From contig NZ_CP010271.1 of the NCBI RefSeq assembly GCF_001456355.1, positions 3,472,001-3,536,000 on the forward strand: a stretch of 64,000 nt of DNA, written 5' to 3'. This DNA is from Mycobacteroides saopaulense. Lineage in GTDB: Bacteria; Actinomycetota; Actinomycetes; Mycobacteriales; Mycobacteriaceae. Positions 29,790-39,390 of the stretch are shown here, piece by piece (position 1 is the first letter of the stretch; every line of letters begins with the position of its first letter). The position numbers and the translations under genes were made by a program. Below the pieces are notes generated by a model. That model was not told the DNA's origin. It saw only the letters and a list, made by a program, of their open reading frames with translations, and did not search any database.

Positions 29790-31655
29790 CTATTCGACGG
29801 TTACCGACTTGGCCAGGTTCCGCGGCTTGTCCACGTCATACCCACGGGCCTGCGCCACCGCCGCGGCGAAAACCTGCATGGGAATGGTGGACAGCAGCGG
29901 TTGGTACAGCGTCGACACGGCCGGAATCTCGATGAGATGGTCCGCGTAGGGCCGGATCGTCTCATCGCCCTCTTCGGCGATCACGATCGTCCGTGCCCCA
30001 CGAGCCTGAATCTCCCGAATATTGCTGAGCAGCTTCGAGTGCAGCAGTCCCATGCCCTTGGGCGAGGGCATCACCACGATGACCGGCAGGCCCTCTTCGA
30101 TCAAGGCGATGGGCCCGTGCTTGAGCTCTCCGGCCGCGAAGCCCTCGGCGTGCATGTACGCCAATTCCTTGAGCTTGAGCGCGCCTTCGAGTGCTACCGG
30201 ATAGCCGACATGTCGTCCCAGGAACAGGATGCTGGAGGACTGCGCGTACTGGCGGGCAAGGTCGGCCACCGGATCCATCACCGAGATGACTCGCTCGATC
30301 TGCTCCGGCATCGCCTCCAGCTCGCGATACTCACGGGCCACCTCGTCGGGGTACTTGGTACCGCGAGCCTGGGCCAGGGCAAGGCCCACAATGTAGTTGG
30401 CGGTCACCTGGGCCAGGAAGGTCTTCGTGGCGGCGACACCGATCTCCGGCCCCGCACGCGTGTACAGCACCGCGTCGCATTCCCGGGGAATCTGCGAGCC
30501 GTTGGTGTTGCAAACCGCCAGCACCTTGGCCTTCTGCTCCTTGGCGTGCCGCACCGCTTCCAGGGTGTCAGCGGTCTCGCCCGACTGCGAGATGGCGACG
30601 ACCAGCGTGCTGCGATCCAAAACCGGGTCCCGGTAACGGAATTCGCTTGCCAGCTCGATCTCCACCGGCAGCCGAGTCCAGTGTTCGATGGCGTACTTGG
30701 CCAGCAGACCGGAATGGAACGCCGTGCCACAGGCCACCACGAACACCTTGTCGATATCGCGCAGCTCCTGATCGGAGAGCCGCTGCTCGTCGAGCACGAT
30801 CCGACCAAGGTCGAAGTGCCCCAACAAGGTGTCGGAAACCGCTGCAGGCTGCTCGGCGATCTCCTTGAGCATGAAGTACTCGTAACCGCCCTTTTCCGCG
30901 GCCGACAGGTCCCAGTCGATGGTGAATACCCGTGCGTTGTCGGTGTCGTCATTACCGGCGAAGTCGGTGATCTGGTAGCCGTCGGCGGTGATGACGACTA
31001 TCTGGTCCTGCCCCAATTCGACGGCGTTCCTGGTGTATTCGATGAACGCGGCGACGTCCGACCCGAGGAACATCTCGCCGTCGCCGATGCCGACCACCAG
31101 CGGGGTGGACCGACGTGCGGCCACAATCGTGCCCGGATCGTCACCGTGCGAGAAGACCAAGGTGAAGTGTCCCTCGAGCCGGCGCACCACGGCCTGCACC
31201 GAGGCCACGAAGTCACCGGCGGTGTCTCCCGACTCGTATTGGCGCGCCACCAAGTGCACGGCCACCTCGGAATCGGTATCGCTCGCGAACTCGACGCCAG
31301 CAGCCTCCAGCTCGGCGCGCAGCACCGCGAAGTTCTCGATGATCCCGTTGTGAACCACCGCCACCTTGCCGGTGGCATCCCGGTGGGGGTGTGCATTGCG
31401 GTCAGTGGGTGCACCGTGGGTCGCCCAGCGGGTGTGTCCCATCCCGGTGGTCGCGGCGAACGATTCGCCGGATTCCGCGATCGCGGCCTCCAGGTTCGCC
31501 AGCCGGCCCGCTTTCCGCTGCACCAGGAGTCCACCGCTGCCATCGGCCAGCGCAACACCGGCAGAGTCATAGCCCCGGTATTCGAGCCGCCGCAGCGCCT
31601 CGAGGACGACACCAAGGGCGTCCCGGTGGCCGACGTACCCGACGATTCCGCACAT
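29790..31655 (-). CDS. glmS: Glutamine-fructose-6-phosphate aminotransferase
   Basis: This 621-residue enzyme makes glucosamine-6-phosphate, the first step to UDP-GlcNAc. After Met removal the nucleophile is Cys (MCGIVGYVGHRDALG). The glutaminase domain is followed by two SIS domains (about 290-420 and 460-600), and the C-terminus ends RNLAKSVTVE as the family requires. I set the start at 31655 so that the cysteine becomes residue 1; a frame to 31718 would block activity. No glmS ribozyme is evident in the short upstream region. Confidence 0.96.
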   Translation of the reverse strand: MCGIVGYVGHRDALGVVLEALRRLEYRGYDSAGVALADGSGGLLVQRKAGRLANLEAAIAESGESFAATTGMGHTRWATHGAPTDRNAHPHRDATGKVAVVHNGIIENFAVLRAELEAAGVEFASDTDSEVAVHLVARQYESGDTAGDFVASVQAVVRRLEGHFTLVFSHGDDPGTIVAARRSTPLVVGIGDGEMFLGSDVAAFIEYTRNAVELGQDQIVVITADGYQITDFAGNDDTDNARVFTIDWDLSAAEKGGYEYFMLKEIAEQPAAVSDTLLGHFDLGRIVLDEQRLSDQELRDIDKVFVVACGTAFHSGLLAKYAIEHWTRLPVEIELASEFRYRDPVLDRSTLVVAISQSGETADTLEAVRHAKEQKAKVLAVCNTNGSQIPRECDAVLYTRAGPEIGVAATKTFLAQVTANYIVGLALAQARGTKYPDEVAREYRELEAMPEQIERVISVMDPVADLARQYAQSSSILFLGRHVGYPVALEGALKLKELAYMHAEGFAAGELKHGPIALIEEGLPVIVVMPSPKGMGLLHSKLLSNIREIQARGARTIVIAEEGDETIRPYADHLIEIPAVSTLYQPLLSTIPMQVFAAAVAQARGYDVDKPRNLAKSVTVE

Positions 31656-31709
31656 AGCCCACCAGGGTAGTTCAGTTCCCGCTGCGGTCCGCAGGCGCCA
31701 ACGATCCGC

Positions 31710-31715
31710 TACGGT
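31710..31715 (+). promoter_or_regulatory. -10 element for a leaderless transcript
   Basis: TACGGT (TAnnnT) ends 6 bases before the ATG at 31722, with no Shine-Dalgarno in the gap. Confidence 0.4.
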
Positions 31716-31721
31716 CATGCA

Positions 31722-32588
31722 ATGGCGAGTACCCGCACGCTATTCAAAGCCCTGACCCGCCGTGGTCCGCACAAAGTGCTGCGCGGCAACCTGGCCTTCG
31801 CGGGGGTGACCGGCGTCGTCTACACACCGGATTCCGGCTTCAATCTGCCCGCGGTGGCGTTCGGACACGACTGGCTGACCGGCACGGACAAGTATCGCGC
31901 GACCCTCGAACACCTCGCGTCCTGGGGAATCGTCGCCGCTGCCCCCGATACCGAGAAGGGGTTGATCCCGTCACACCTGAATCTGGCCGCCGACTTGGCC
32001 ACAACACTCGAGATCGTGACTCGAGTACGTCTGGGCGACGGCAAGATCAGCGTGCATCCCACCAAGCTCGCGCTCGTCGGTCACGGCCTGGGTGCCTCCG
32101 CGGCGGTTTTCGCGGCGACGCGTACCCCTGCTCTCGTGGACAAGAAGAATCGGCCCGTAGGCGCCAAGGCCGTGGCGGCGCTGTTTCCCAGCGCAACTCA
32201 GCCGCCGGTAGAAGACGGAGCCGCCGGCTTGACCATCCCCGGCCTGGTGCTGACGAGCGGCGATGACGCGCACTCGCTGCGATCCAATGCCGTCGCGCTC
32301 ACCCGCGCCTGGCCGGGTGCCGAGTTGCGGTATATCGCCAAAGCGAAGTCCAGTGGACTGCCCGAGCACAGCTGGCTTCGTAGGTTCGTCGGCCTCGGCG
32401 GATCCAACCGGGCCACCCAGCGCAACACCCGCGCCCTGTTGACCGGATATCTGCTGTTCCAGCTTGCGGGTGACAAGCGCTACCGGGATTTCGCGGACCC
32501 GGCGGCCGAACTGCCGAACAGCTCGCCACCGGAAGCCGTCGAGCAGGAGATCAGCCAGCTCGATCGCGTGCAATCGCTGCTGAGATAG
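31722..32588 (+). CDS. Hydrolase-fold protein lacking the nucleophile serine
   Basis: A 288-residue dienelactone-hydrolase-like alpha/beta protein (probably the Rv3438 family). The nucleophile elbow reads GHGLGAS (120-126), with G122 where serine or cysteine is expected. A neighbouring AFGHDWLTG resembles the oxyanion loop. IPGLVLTSGDDAHSL and GLPEHSWLRRF occupy the usual acid and histidine positions. It may be non-catalytic, or use another residue. It diverges from glmS and is convergent with the type VII-like operon, stop codon against stop codon. Confidence 0.75.
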   Translation: MASTRTLFKALTRRGPHKVLRGNLAFAGVTGVVYTPDSGFNLPAVAFGHDWLTGTDKYRATLEHLASWGIVAAAPDTEKGLIPSHLNLAADLATTLEIVTRVRLGDGKISVHPTKLALVGHGLGASAAVFAATRTPALVDKKNRPVGAKAVAALFPSATQPPVEDGAAGLTIPGLVLTSGDDAHSLRSNAVALTRAWPGAELRYIAKAKSSGLPEHSWLRRFVGLGGSNRATQRNTRALLTGYLLFQLAGDKRYRDFADPAAELPNSSPPEAVEQEISQLDRVQSLLR

Positions 32589-32801
32589 TCAGCGCCGCCA
32601 CCGCTGCCAGCGGTAGACGTCGTCCTCGTCGAAATCTGATTCGGTCAGGTAGATCTGCGCTGGTACGCGCAGTTCGGCGCCCTGCCCGGAGGTCTGTTCT
32701 TCGACTTCTTCCCGAGCCGCATCCGCCTCGTCTCGCAGCTCGTCGAGCATGCTCTCGAAGTCCGAGACGATGCCTGCCAGTGCATCGGTGATATCGATCA
32801 T
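32589..32801 (-). CDS. Small acidic helical protein of the type VII-like operon
   Basis: A 70-residue protein, strongly acidic. A long amphipathic helix (IVSDFESMLDELRDEADAAR) is followed by a short tail ending VYRWQRWRR. No family is recognised. Its ATG overlaps the stop of the large WXG-like gene by 4 bases, so it is translated with it. The place and size suggest a partner or chaperone of the secreted protein, by analogy with small helical partners of other type VII substrates. This is inference only. Confidence 0.7.
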   Translation of the reverse strand: MIDITDALAGIVSDFESMLDELRDEADAAREEVEEQTSGQGAELRVPAQIYLTESDFDEDDVYRWQRWRR

Positions 32802-34432
32802 CGTCCGGCCTTGGGCAGTTCGTCGGCAGCGATCTCACATGGCGTCTCACCGGTCTCCGTGCCTGCGGCCTGAGCCTTCGCAGACGGGCTTGCAGGTCCC
32901 GCGGACGGCAAGGGCGAGGGCTGCGGTGCGGCGGCAGGCTGTGGCTCGGGATGCGCAGTCGGGGCCGGCTGCTGAGCCTGAACCGGAGGCGGGTTCACCG
33001 GCGCGGTAGCACCGGCGGGCTGCGCCGACATACCGGGGGGCGGAACCGTGCCCGGCGGCGTGGTACCGAACGGCGCTCCAGGCGTCGTCTGGCCCGCCGG
33101 GGCGGGAGCGGCTTCCAGTCCTCCAGCGCCCGCCAATTGGACGCCCGAGGTCGGTGCGGGTTTGCCGTCCGTCGCGAACGTCGCCCCGGCATCCGTGCGT
33201 GCCTCCTGGATCGCGGCATCCTTGGCCGCCGCCATCTTGGTGTCCGGATCCTTCTTGTCGGTCTTGTCATCGACCTTGTCGGCAGCCTCGTCGGCCTTGC
33301 CGTCGATCTTGTCGTCCGGGCCCGGCTCGCCGCCCTGTCCCATCTGGTCGAATGGGATGTTGGACAGCCCCTCTGTGATTGCACTGACGATTCCGCTCGC
33401 CGCCTGACCGATCGATCCCAGCGCACCGGTCATCGCACCGGTCAGACCGCTGACGATCTGGCTCGGGTCCATACCCTGCTGCCCCTGCCCTTGCCCGGCG
33501 CCCTGCTGCTGTCCAACACCGGACATCTGCCCACCCTGGTTGCCCAGCGCAGACGCGGGGGTAGCCGTGCCTTGCATCCCGCCGCTCGCGGTGCCACCGG
33601 CCGATCCGCTGTCGCCACCGCTCTGGGCGCCACCGGTATCGCTGCCGCCGGGCGCCTCGGACTTGCCCTTGCGGTCTTTGTCCTTGGGCTTGGATTCAGA
33701 ATTGTTGTCGGCGTCGTACTCCGGCCCGAACTGACCGGGCGGCGACTTGAACTCCGGAGGCAACTCCTGCTTGAGACCGTTGATCAGGGTGTCGTACGCC
33801 TCGCCGCCCTTGGCCCATGCCGTCTTCATGGCCGGCAGCCACTTGCCCTCGATGTTCTGCTGAACATGCGGACCGATCTTGGTGGCGTTGGTCTCGTCGG
33901 CGACGGATTTGTCGCCGGTCCCGGTCTTGTACGTCGCGACGGCGCTGTCGAACGATGCCCGGTCGGTCACCAAACCGTCGACCATCGTCGTGGCCTGCTT
34001 CTTCAGGTCGACGATGTTCCAGAGCGCCTCCCGCAACCCGTCCAGCCCGGTGGACACCTTCCCGAACTCTCCGGTCACGGCGTCGGCGGTGGAGTTGTGC
34101 GTCCTCAGAAACTGATTGGCGGCTTCCGAGCCCTTGCCTTCCCACATCCCCATGAGCTGCTGCAGCTGTCCGTGCTGCCGCTCGGCCGCGGACTTCATGG
34201 TGGTCACCGCACCCTTGAACAACTCAAGGTCCGCACCGAGCGCATTTAGGTCCATGCCGGCATCCATGTCGTACCAATCGAACAGCTGGCGCTCGTTGGC
34301 GGTCAGATCCGGGTTGGTGATCGTGACAGGCGACTTACCGTTCCCCCGGATCGCGGCCGTCGTGTAGTTCTGGGAGTTCGCGACCGCCTGGATTCCCTCG
34401 CTGCGGAGCGACTCGATGTCGTATCTACCGGC
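32798..34432 (-). CDS. WXG-like, Pro/Gly-rich putative type VII secretion substrate
   Basis: A 544-residue protein (Rv3439c-like). Residues about 1-250 are helical with a WEGKGSEAANQFL segment resembling the WxG turn of WXG100 proteins. A Lys/Asp/Gly/Gln-rich linker follows, then a small-residue hydrophobic stretch (about 340-385, IVSGLTGAMTGALGSIGQAA), a second charged region and a Pro/Ala-rich tail with a lone cysteine near the end. There is no Sec signal. The start at 34432 overlaps the EspC-like gene by 8 bases. Size, domain order and neighbours suggest an ESX-4 substrate; secretion is not shown. Confidence 0.75.
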   Translation of the reverse strand, partial: AGRYDIESLRSEGIQAVANSQNYTTAAIRGNGKSPVTITNPDLTANERQLFDWYDMDAGMDLNALGADLELFKGAVTTMKSAAERQHGQLQQLMGMWEGKGSEAANQFLRTHNSTADAVTGEFGKVSTGLDGLREALWNIVDLKKQATTMVDGLVTDRASFDSAVATYKTGTGDKSVADETNATKIGPHVQQNIEGKWLPAMKTAWAKGGEAYDTLINGLKQELPPEFKSPPGQFGPEYDADNNSESKPKDKDRKGKSEAPGGSDTGGAQSGGDSGSAGGTASGGMQGTATPASALGNQGGQMSGVGQQQGAGQGQGQQGMDPSQIVSGLTGAMTGALGSIGQAASGIVSAITEGLSNIPFDQMGQGGEPGPDDKIDGKADEAADKVDDKTDKKDPDTKMAAAKDAAIQEARTDAGATFATDGKPAPTSGVQLAGAGGLEAAPAPAGQTTPGAPFGTTPPGTVPPPGMSAQPAGATAPVNPPPVQAQQPAPTAHPEPQPAAAPQPSPLPSAGPASPSAKAQAAGTETGETPCEIAADELPKAGR

Positions 34433-34733
34433 CATCGGCTGCCGCCATCCGTGCGGCGTTCTTGGCTTCCCGATCGGCATACCGCTGCGCCGTGGCCCGA
34501 AGTTGCTCGGCGATCACGGTGTTGGTGCGCTGCCAGTTCTCGAGATGAGCGACCACCTCGCGCAGCCCGGTCCTGACCGCATCGCCCTTGGCCGTGTGCC
34601 AACGCCCGGCCGACGCCCCGCCAAAAGACAAACCACGCAGCTGCTCTACTGCCTTTTGCAGCTCGTTGGCCACGTTGTCGAACTCTCCAGCGACCCCCCG
34701 GACACCAGCGACATTGATCGAGGTTTCTCCCAT
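34425..34733 (-). CDS. EspC-like type VII secretion target
   Basis: A 102-residue helical hairpin protein (Rv3440c-like) of the EspC/WXG100-related class. Two long helices (about 10-38 and 50-98) flank a SFGGASAGRWH turn. The C-terminal helix has YADRE, matching the YxxxD/E secretion signal of mycobacterial type VII substrates. It begins the three-gene operon and probably pairs with the large downstream protein. The ATG at 34733 lies 8 bases beyond a SigM-type -10, implying a leaderless mRNA. Confidence 0.8.
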   Translation of the reverse strand: MGETSINVAGVRGVAGEFDNVANELQKAVEQLRGLSFGGASAGRWHTAKGDAVRTGLREVVAHLENWQRTNTVIAEQLRATAQRYADREAKNAARMAAADGR

Positions 34734-34741
34734 ATTGACTA

Positions 34742-34768
34742 CGACGGGTCCCTACCGATTCCGGTTCC
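34742..34768 (-). promoter_or_regulatory. SigM-type promoter of the type VII-like operon
   Basis: On the minus strand GGAAC (34768-34764), 17 bases and CGTCG (34746-34742) match the ECF SigM pattern GGAAC-N16-18-CGTCR. SigM controls esx genes including esxT and esxU in M. tuberculosis. An A-run precedes the -35. Confidence 0.6.
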
Positions 34769-34825
34769 ATCTTTTTTCACCGATCTACCGCCCGATGCAT
34801 CTTCCCGTTCAACCGCTTGGTCGGG

Positions 34826-34831
34826 TAGGGT
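34826..34831 (+). promoter_or_regulatory. -10 element for leaderless LLM oxidoreductase
   Basis: TAGGGT (TAnnnT) ends 6 bases before the ATG at 34838; no ribosome-binding site lies between. Confidence 0.4.
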
Positions 34832-34837
34832 CGCCGC

Positions 34838-35875
34838 ATGCGCATTGGAACCACGCTGAGCTATGCCGGCGGATTCACCGAAGTTGTCGACGAGCTCGCT
34901 GAGCTGGAGAAAGTCGGACTGGATATCGCGTTCGTCGCCGAAGCGTACTCGTATGACGCCGCGAGCCAACTCGGGTACCTCGCCGCCAAGACGTCCACGG
35001 TGAAGCTCGCCTCGGGCATCTTCCAGCTCTACACCCGTACCCCCACCCTGCTGGCGATGACGGCGGCCGGTCTGGACTACGTCTCCAACGGCCGCTTCGT
35101 CCTCGGCATCGGAGCCTCCGGCCCGCAGGTCATCGAAGGATTCCACGGCGTGAAGTACGACGCCCCGCTGGGCCGCACCCGCGAAACCGTCGAGATCTGC
35201 CGCAAGGTCTGGCGCCGCGAACGCCTCGAATTCGAGGGCAAGTACTTCACCGTGCCGCTGCCCCCGGAGCAGGGCACCGGCCTGGGCAAGGCACTGAAGC
35301 TGATCAATCACCCTGTGCGTGACCGTATTCCGGTGCTCATCGCTGCGCTCGGCCCCAAAAACGTGGCGCTCACCGCCGAGATCGCCGAGGGCTGGCAGCC
35401 CATCTTCTTCCTGCCCGAGAAGGCCAACGACGTATGGGGCGCGGCCCTGGCCGAGGGCAAGGCCAAGCGCGATCCGTCGCTCGGAGATCTCGAGGTTTAC
35501 GCCGGGCCCGCTCTGGCGATCGGTGACGACGTCGAGGCGCTGTACGGATTCGTGAAGCCAAGCCTGGCGCTGTACATCGGCGGTATGGGCGCCAAGGGCA
35601 AGAACTTCTACCACAACCTCGCGACCGCCTACGGGTTCGGCAAGGAAGCCGACACCATCCAGGAGCTCTACCTGGCGGGCAAGAAGGCCGAAGCCACCGA
35701 CGCGGTGCCGGACGAGCTCGTCAGGAACGTCTCGCTCATCGGACCCAAGAGCTTTGTGGCCGAACGCGTTGCGGCCTTCAAGGAGGCCGGTGTGACCACC
35801 CTCAACGTGGCGCCGCTGGCAGCCGATGCGGCCGGTCGTATCAAGCATGTCGAGGCACTGCGCGAGCTGCTCTGA
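34838..35875 (+). CDS. LLM-class, probably F420-dependent oxidoreductase
   Basis: A 345-residue luciferase-like TIM-barrel enzyme. Family blocks include LASGIFQLYTRTPTLLAMTA and LDYVSNGRFVLGIGASGPQV; the phosphate/deazaflavin contact is expected in the GASGPQV loop. Mycobacteria carry many such enzymes that use coenzyme F420. This one resembles Rv3520c by memory. The substrate is unknown. It diverges from the type VII-like operon. Confidence 0.85.
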   Translation: MRIGTTLSYAGGFTEVVDELAELEKVGLDIAFVAEAYSYDAASQLGYLAAKTSTVKLASGIFQLYTRTPTLLAMTAAGLDYVSNGRFVLGIGASGPQVIEGFHGVKYDAPLGRTRETVEICRKVWRRERLEFEGKYFTVPLPPEQGTGLGKALKLINHPVRDRIPVLIAALGPKNVALTAEIAEGWQPIFFLPEKANDVWGAALAEGKAKRDPSLGDLEVYAGPALAIGDDVEALYGFVKPSLALYIGGMGAKGKNFYHNLATAYGFGKEADTIQELYLAGKKAEATDAVPDELVRNVSLIGPKSFVAERVAAFKEAGVTTLNVAPLAADAAGRIKHVEALRELL

Positions 35876-35935
35876 TTCGCGCGTCGTTCGCATTGCGTTC
35901 GACGTGTGTTCGTCCTGCGCCCCGAAGGTAGAGGG

Positions 35936-37453
35936 ATGACAGCCATCCCGCGCCGTACCGTCCTGCGCGCCGCCCTACTCGGGCTTGCGATAGCTCCGGC
36001 CACCGCGGCGTGCGGACCGGCACTGGTGACAACGCGTCCCAAGCTGACGCACGGGATCGCGAGCGGATTTCCTCGCCCCGACGGCGCGGTGATCTGGGCA
36101 CGCTCGGATCGACCGGCCACCATGATTGTCGAAACGGCGGCCACCGAAAGCTTCTCGGATGCACGACGTTTCAGCGGTCCGGCGCTCACGCCGGACACGG
36201 ACGGCACCGGGCGGTTTCGCCTCACCGGGCTGCCTGCCGACACCGAGGTGCACTACCGAGTGACCCTCGATTCGGACGGAACGCTGAGCGAGCCCGTCAC
36301 CGGCGTCTTCCGAACGGCACCGGCATCCGCGCGAAATGTGCGGCTGATCTGGTCCGGCGACGTGGCGGGACAGGGGTTCGGCATCAATCCAGACCTGGGT
36401 GGGATGAAGATCTTCCGCACCATGGCGGACCGGAATCCGCAGTTCTTCATCCACAGCGGGGACACCGTCTACGCGGATGTGCCGATTCCGGAAACACTGA
36501 CACTGCCCGACGGGAGGGTCTGGCGCAACGAGACATCGGAGGCGAAAAGCGCTGTCGCACAAACCCTCGACCAGTATCGAGGACAACACGCGTACAACCT
36601 CACCGACGCCAACTATCGGTACTTCAATGCGCGCGTGCCGCAGCTGGTGCAGTGGGATGACCACGAGGTGCTCAACAACTGGTACCCCGGCGAGATTCTC
36701 GACAGCGACAAGTACACCGAAAAGCGCGTCGACGTGCTCGCCGGGTACGGGCACCGGGCATTCCACGAATGGCAGCCGATCGAACCCCGCGAAACCGTGG
36801 ACGGCCGCGTGTACCAACGAGTCTCCTACGGTCCACTGCTAGACGTATTCCTTCTCGACATGCGCAGCTACAAGGACCCCAACTCCCCCAACCGGCAACC
36901 GCGCGGCGCCATCTTGGGTGCCGCCCAGACAGAATGGCTGATCGACGCGCTGGCCTCGTCGAAGGCGGTGTGGAAGATCGTCGCCAACGACCTGCCACTG
37001 GCACTGGTGGTACCCGACGGAAAGACCGACTTCGAGGCCGTCGCGAACGGCGACGACGGCCAACCCCTCGGGCGGGAAACCGAGCTGGCGCATATCCTCT
37101 CACAACTCAAGGCACGACAGGTCCACAACGTCGTGTGGTTGACGGCCGATGTGCATTACACCGCGGCACATGAATACTCACCGACTCGGGCCGCATTCAC
37201 CGATTTCGATCCGTTCTGGGAGTTCGTGTCGGGTCCGCTCAATGCGGGTGCCGGACAAGAGAAGCCACTGGACGCAACCTTCGGCCCGCGAGCCGATTTC
37301 GTCCACGCCGCCCCGGCCGATCAGTCGTCACCGCTGGACGGTTACCAACACTTCGGACAGATCGACATCGATGGCGGCAGCGGTGACCTGACGGTCACCC
37401 TGTGCGACGCCGTGGGCTCGGCGCTGTACACACGCACCCTGGCGCGCACCTAG
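35936..37453 (+). CDS. PhoD-type alkaline phosphatase, exported
   Basis: A 505-residue phosphodiesterase/phosphomonoesterase of the PhoD family. The N-terminus has a twin-arginine motif ([12 protein letters not shown]) and ends in a possible lipobox (TAAC), so it is probably a Tat-exported lipoprotein. Metal-binding blocks are [30 protein letters not shown] and [12 protein letters not shown]. PhoD enzymes use calcium and iron. The ATG at 35936 follows GGTAGAGGG. The TAG stop shares CTAG with the opposing glmM stop. Confidence 0.88.
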   Translation: MTAIPRRTVLRAALLGLAIAPATAACGPALVTTRPKLTHGIASGFPRPDGAVIWARSDRPATMIVETAATESFSDARRFSGPALTPDTDGTGRFRLTGLPADTEVHYRVTLDSDGTLSEPVTGVFRTAPASARNVRLIWSGDVAGQGFGINPDLGGMKIFRTMADRNPQFFIHSGDTVYADVPIPETLTLPDGRVWRNETSEAKSAVAQTLDQYRGQHAYNLTDANYRYFNARVPQLVQWDDHEVLNNWYPGEILDSDKYTEKRVDVLAGYGHRAFHEWQPIEPRETVDGRVYQRVSYGPLLDVFLLDMRSYKDPNSPNRQPRGAILGAAQTEWLIDALASSKAVWKIVANDLPLALVVPDGKTDFEAVANGDDGQPLGRETELAHILSQLKARQVHNVVWLTADVHYTAAHEYSPTRAAFTDFDPFWEFVSGPLNAGAGQEKPLDATFGPRADFVHAAPADQSSPLDGYQHFGQIDIDGGSGDLTVTLCDAVGSALYTRTLART

Positions 37454-38766
37454 ACCGCGCCGACCACCTGAGCCACACGTTCGGCAAGACGCTGGGCGGT
37501 CGACTGCTCGTCGGCTTCCACCATGACCCGCACGAGCTGTTCGGTTCCGGAGGGACGCAACAGGATTCGACCATTGCCGGCAAGCTCGGATTCCACTGCG
37601 GCGACCGCGGCCAGCACCTCGGGCGCCTGTGCCACGGTGTGCTTGTTCGAGACCGGCACATTGATGAGCGTTTGCGGCAGGCTGCGCATGGCGGACGCGA
37701 GCTCGGCCAGCGACTTACCCGTCTGCGCCATGCGCGACATGAGACGCAGACCGGTGACGATGCCGTCGCCGGTGGTGGCCAGGGAAGGCAGCACGATGTG
37801 GCCGGATTGTTCACCGCCTAAAGCGAATTGGCCCGCGCGCAATTCTTCCAGCACATACCGGTCGCCGACACCGGTCACCTTGACGTCGATGCCCGCGGCG
37901 CGCATGGCGATATGCAGACCCTGATTGCTCATCACCGTGGTGACCAGGGTGTTGGCGGTCAGCTCGCCGGCTTCGGCCATTGCCTCGGCAAGCACGACCA
38001 TGATGGCGTCACCATCGATGACGTTCCCATCGGCATCCACGGCGAGACACCTGTCGGCATCTCCGTCGTGCGCGAGCCCGAGATGCGCACCATGGGCGCG
38101 AACCGCCTCCTGCAGTGGACCGAGATGCGTTGACCCACAGCCATCGTTGATGTTGAGCCCGTCGGGGTCGGCATTGATGTCGACCACGAGAGCACCCGCC
38201 GCCCGGTAGGCCAGCGGCGCCGCGTCCGAGGCCGCCCCGTGCGCACAATCGACCACGACGGTGACTCCGCCGAGCGGGTGGGTGGAGGCGTTCTCGACGT
38301 GATGCAGATACCGGTCGAGGGCGTCCACCGCATCGCGCACCCGCCCGATCCCGCCGCCGGTAGGACGTATGGAAAGGGCTTCCAGCTGCGCCTCGATGGC
38401 CGCCTCTGCGTCATCGTCGAGTTTGTGGCCGCCGGCGCCGAAAATCTTTATTCCGTTGTCTGGCATGGGGTTATGCGAAGCCGAGATCATGACACCGAAG
38501 GCCGCGTCATACGCGCCCGTCAGGTACGCCACCGCCGGGGTGGGCAGCACACCCACGCGCAGCACGTCGACACCTTCTGCCGCGATACCCGCGACCACGG
38601 CTGCCTCCAGCATCTCACCGCTGGCACGTGGATCGCGGCCCACCACGGCCACGGCGTGCGCACGCCCGAGGGACCGTGCCGCAGCGGCGCCGAGGGCCAT
38701 CGCAAGCTCAGCCGTCAGATCGGCATTCGCGACACCCCGCACGCCGTCGGTGCCAAACAAACCCAT
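37450..38766 (-). CDS. glmM: Phosphoglucosamine mutase
   Basis: This 438-residue enzyme interconverts glucosamine-6- and -1-phosphate, the step after GlmS. The active-site serine is S97 ([13 protein letters not shown]), the metal loop DGDADR is at 234-239, the sugar loop is GGEQSGH, and the phosphate loop is [12 protein letters not shown]. It starts [11 protein letters not shown] as usual. It lies downstream of rpsI and is separated from it by a terminator. The counterpart of Rv3441c. Confidence 0.96.
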   Translation of the reverse strand: MGLFGTDGVRGVANADLTAELAMALGAAAARSLGRAHAVAVVGRDPRASGEMLEAAVVAGIAAEGVDVLRVGVLPTPAVAYLTGAYDAAFGVMISASHNPMPDNGIKIFGAGGHKLDDDAEAAIEAQLEALSIRPTGGGIGRVRDAVDALDRYLHHVENASTHPLGGVTVVVDCAHGAASDAAPLAYRAAGALVVDINADPDGLNINDGCGSTHLGPLQEAVRAHGAHLGLAHDGDADRCLAVDADGNVIDGDAIMVVLAEAMAEAGELTANTLVTTVMSNQGLHIAMRAAGIDVKVTGVGDRYVLEELRAGQFALGGEQSGHIVLPSLATTGDGIVTGLRLMSRMAQTGKSLAELASAMRSLPQTLINVPVSNKHTVAQAPEVLAAVAAVESELAGNGRILLRPSGTEQLVRVMVEADEQSTAQRLAERVAQVVGAV

Positions 38767-38805
38767 GCACTTAACCTCTCACACCCAATTGGGCCCAATA
38801 ACGCG

Positions 38806-38839
38806 ATTGCGCCGACACACAGGTGTGTGCCGGCGCAAT
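38806..38839 (-). terminator. Terminator downstream of rpsI
   Basis: ATTGCGCCG-ACACAC pairs with GTGTGT-GC-CGGCGCAAT, leaving a 2-base bulge and a very short loop. It lies between rpsI and glmM. Confidence 0.7.
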
Positions 38840-38859
38840 ACGCGGACGAACAGAATCGA

Positions 38860-39390
38860 TCAGCGCTTCGAGTACTGAGGCGCCTTGCGGGCCTTCTTGA
38901 GACCGTACTTCTTGCGCTCGATCGCACGGGGGTCACGAGTCAGGAAGCCGGCCTTCTTCAGCACCGGGCGGTCCTCGGGCTCCACGATGATGAGTGCACG
39001 GGCGATGGCCAGGCGCAGCGCGCCGGCCTGGCCCGAGGGGCCGCCACCGGTCAGGTGGGCGTAGATGTCCACGCTGTCGAGGCGGTTCACCGAGACCAGC
39101 GGGGCCTTGATGAGCTGCTGGTGCACCTTGTTCGGGAAGTACTCCTCCAAGCTGCGGCCGTCCAAGTGGAACTTGCCGGTGCCGGGGACGAGACGAACCC
39201 GGACAACGGCTTCCTTGCGGCGGCCGACGGTCTGGATGGGCTTGTCGATGATGACCGGTCCGCGAGGAGCGGCCTTGACCTCGGTCTCGGCGGTCTCTTC
39301 AACCACGACCTCGACGAGCTCCTGGTCACCGCTTTCCACGGTGTTCTCGGCGTCTTCTGCGGGAGTCTGCTCTTCGGCGATATCGGTCAC
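38860..39390 (-). CDS. rpsI: 30S ribosomal protein S9
   Basis: A 176-residue S9. An acidic, Glu-rich N-terminal extension (about 1-45) precedes the conserved core ([36 protein letters not shown]). The C-terminus [12 protein letters not shown] reaches the ribosomal P site. It overlaps rplM by 4 bases in the usual rplM-rpsI operon. Confidence 0.98.
   Translation of the reverse strand: MTDIAEEQTPAEDAENTVESGDQELVEVVVEETAETEVKAAPRGPVIIDKPIQTVGRRKEAVVRVRLVPGTGKFHLDGRSLEEYFPNKVHQQLIKAPLVSVNRLDSVDIYAHLTGGGPSGQAGALRLAIARALIIVEPEDRPVLKKAGFLTRDPRAIERKKYGLKKARKAPQYSKR

Noticed and set aside
31656..31721. glmS ribozyme upstream of glmS
   Set aside because: The region is only 66 bases and contains the divergent promoter; no ribozyme core is seen, and mycobacteria are not known to have one.
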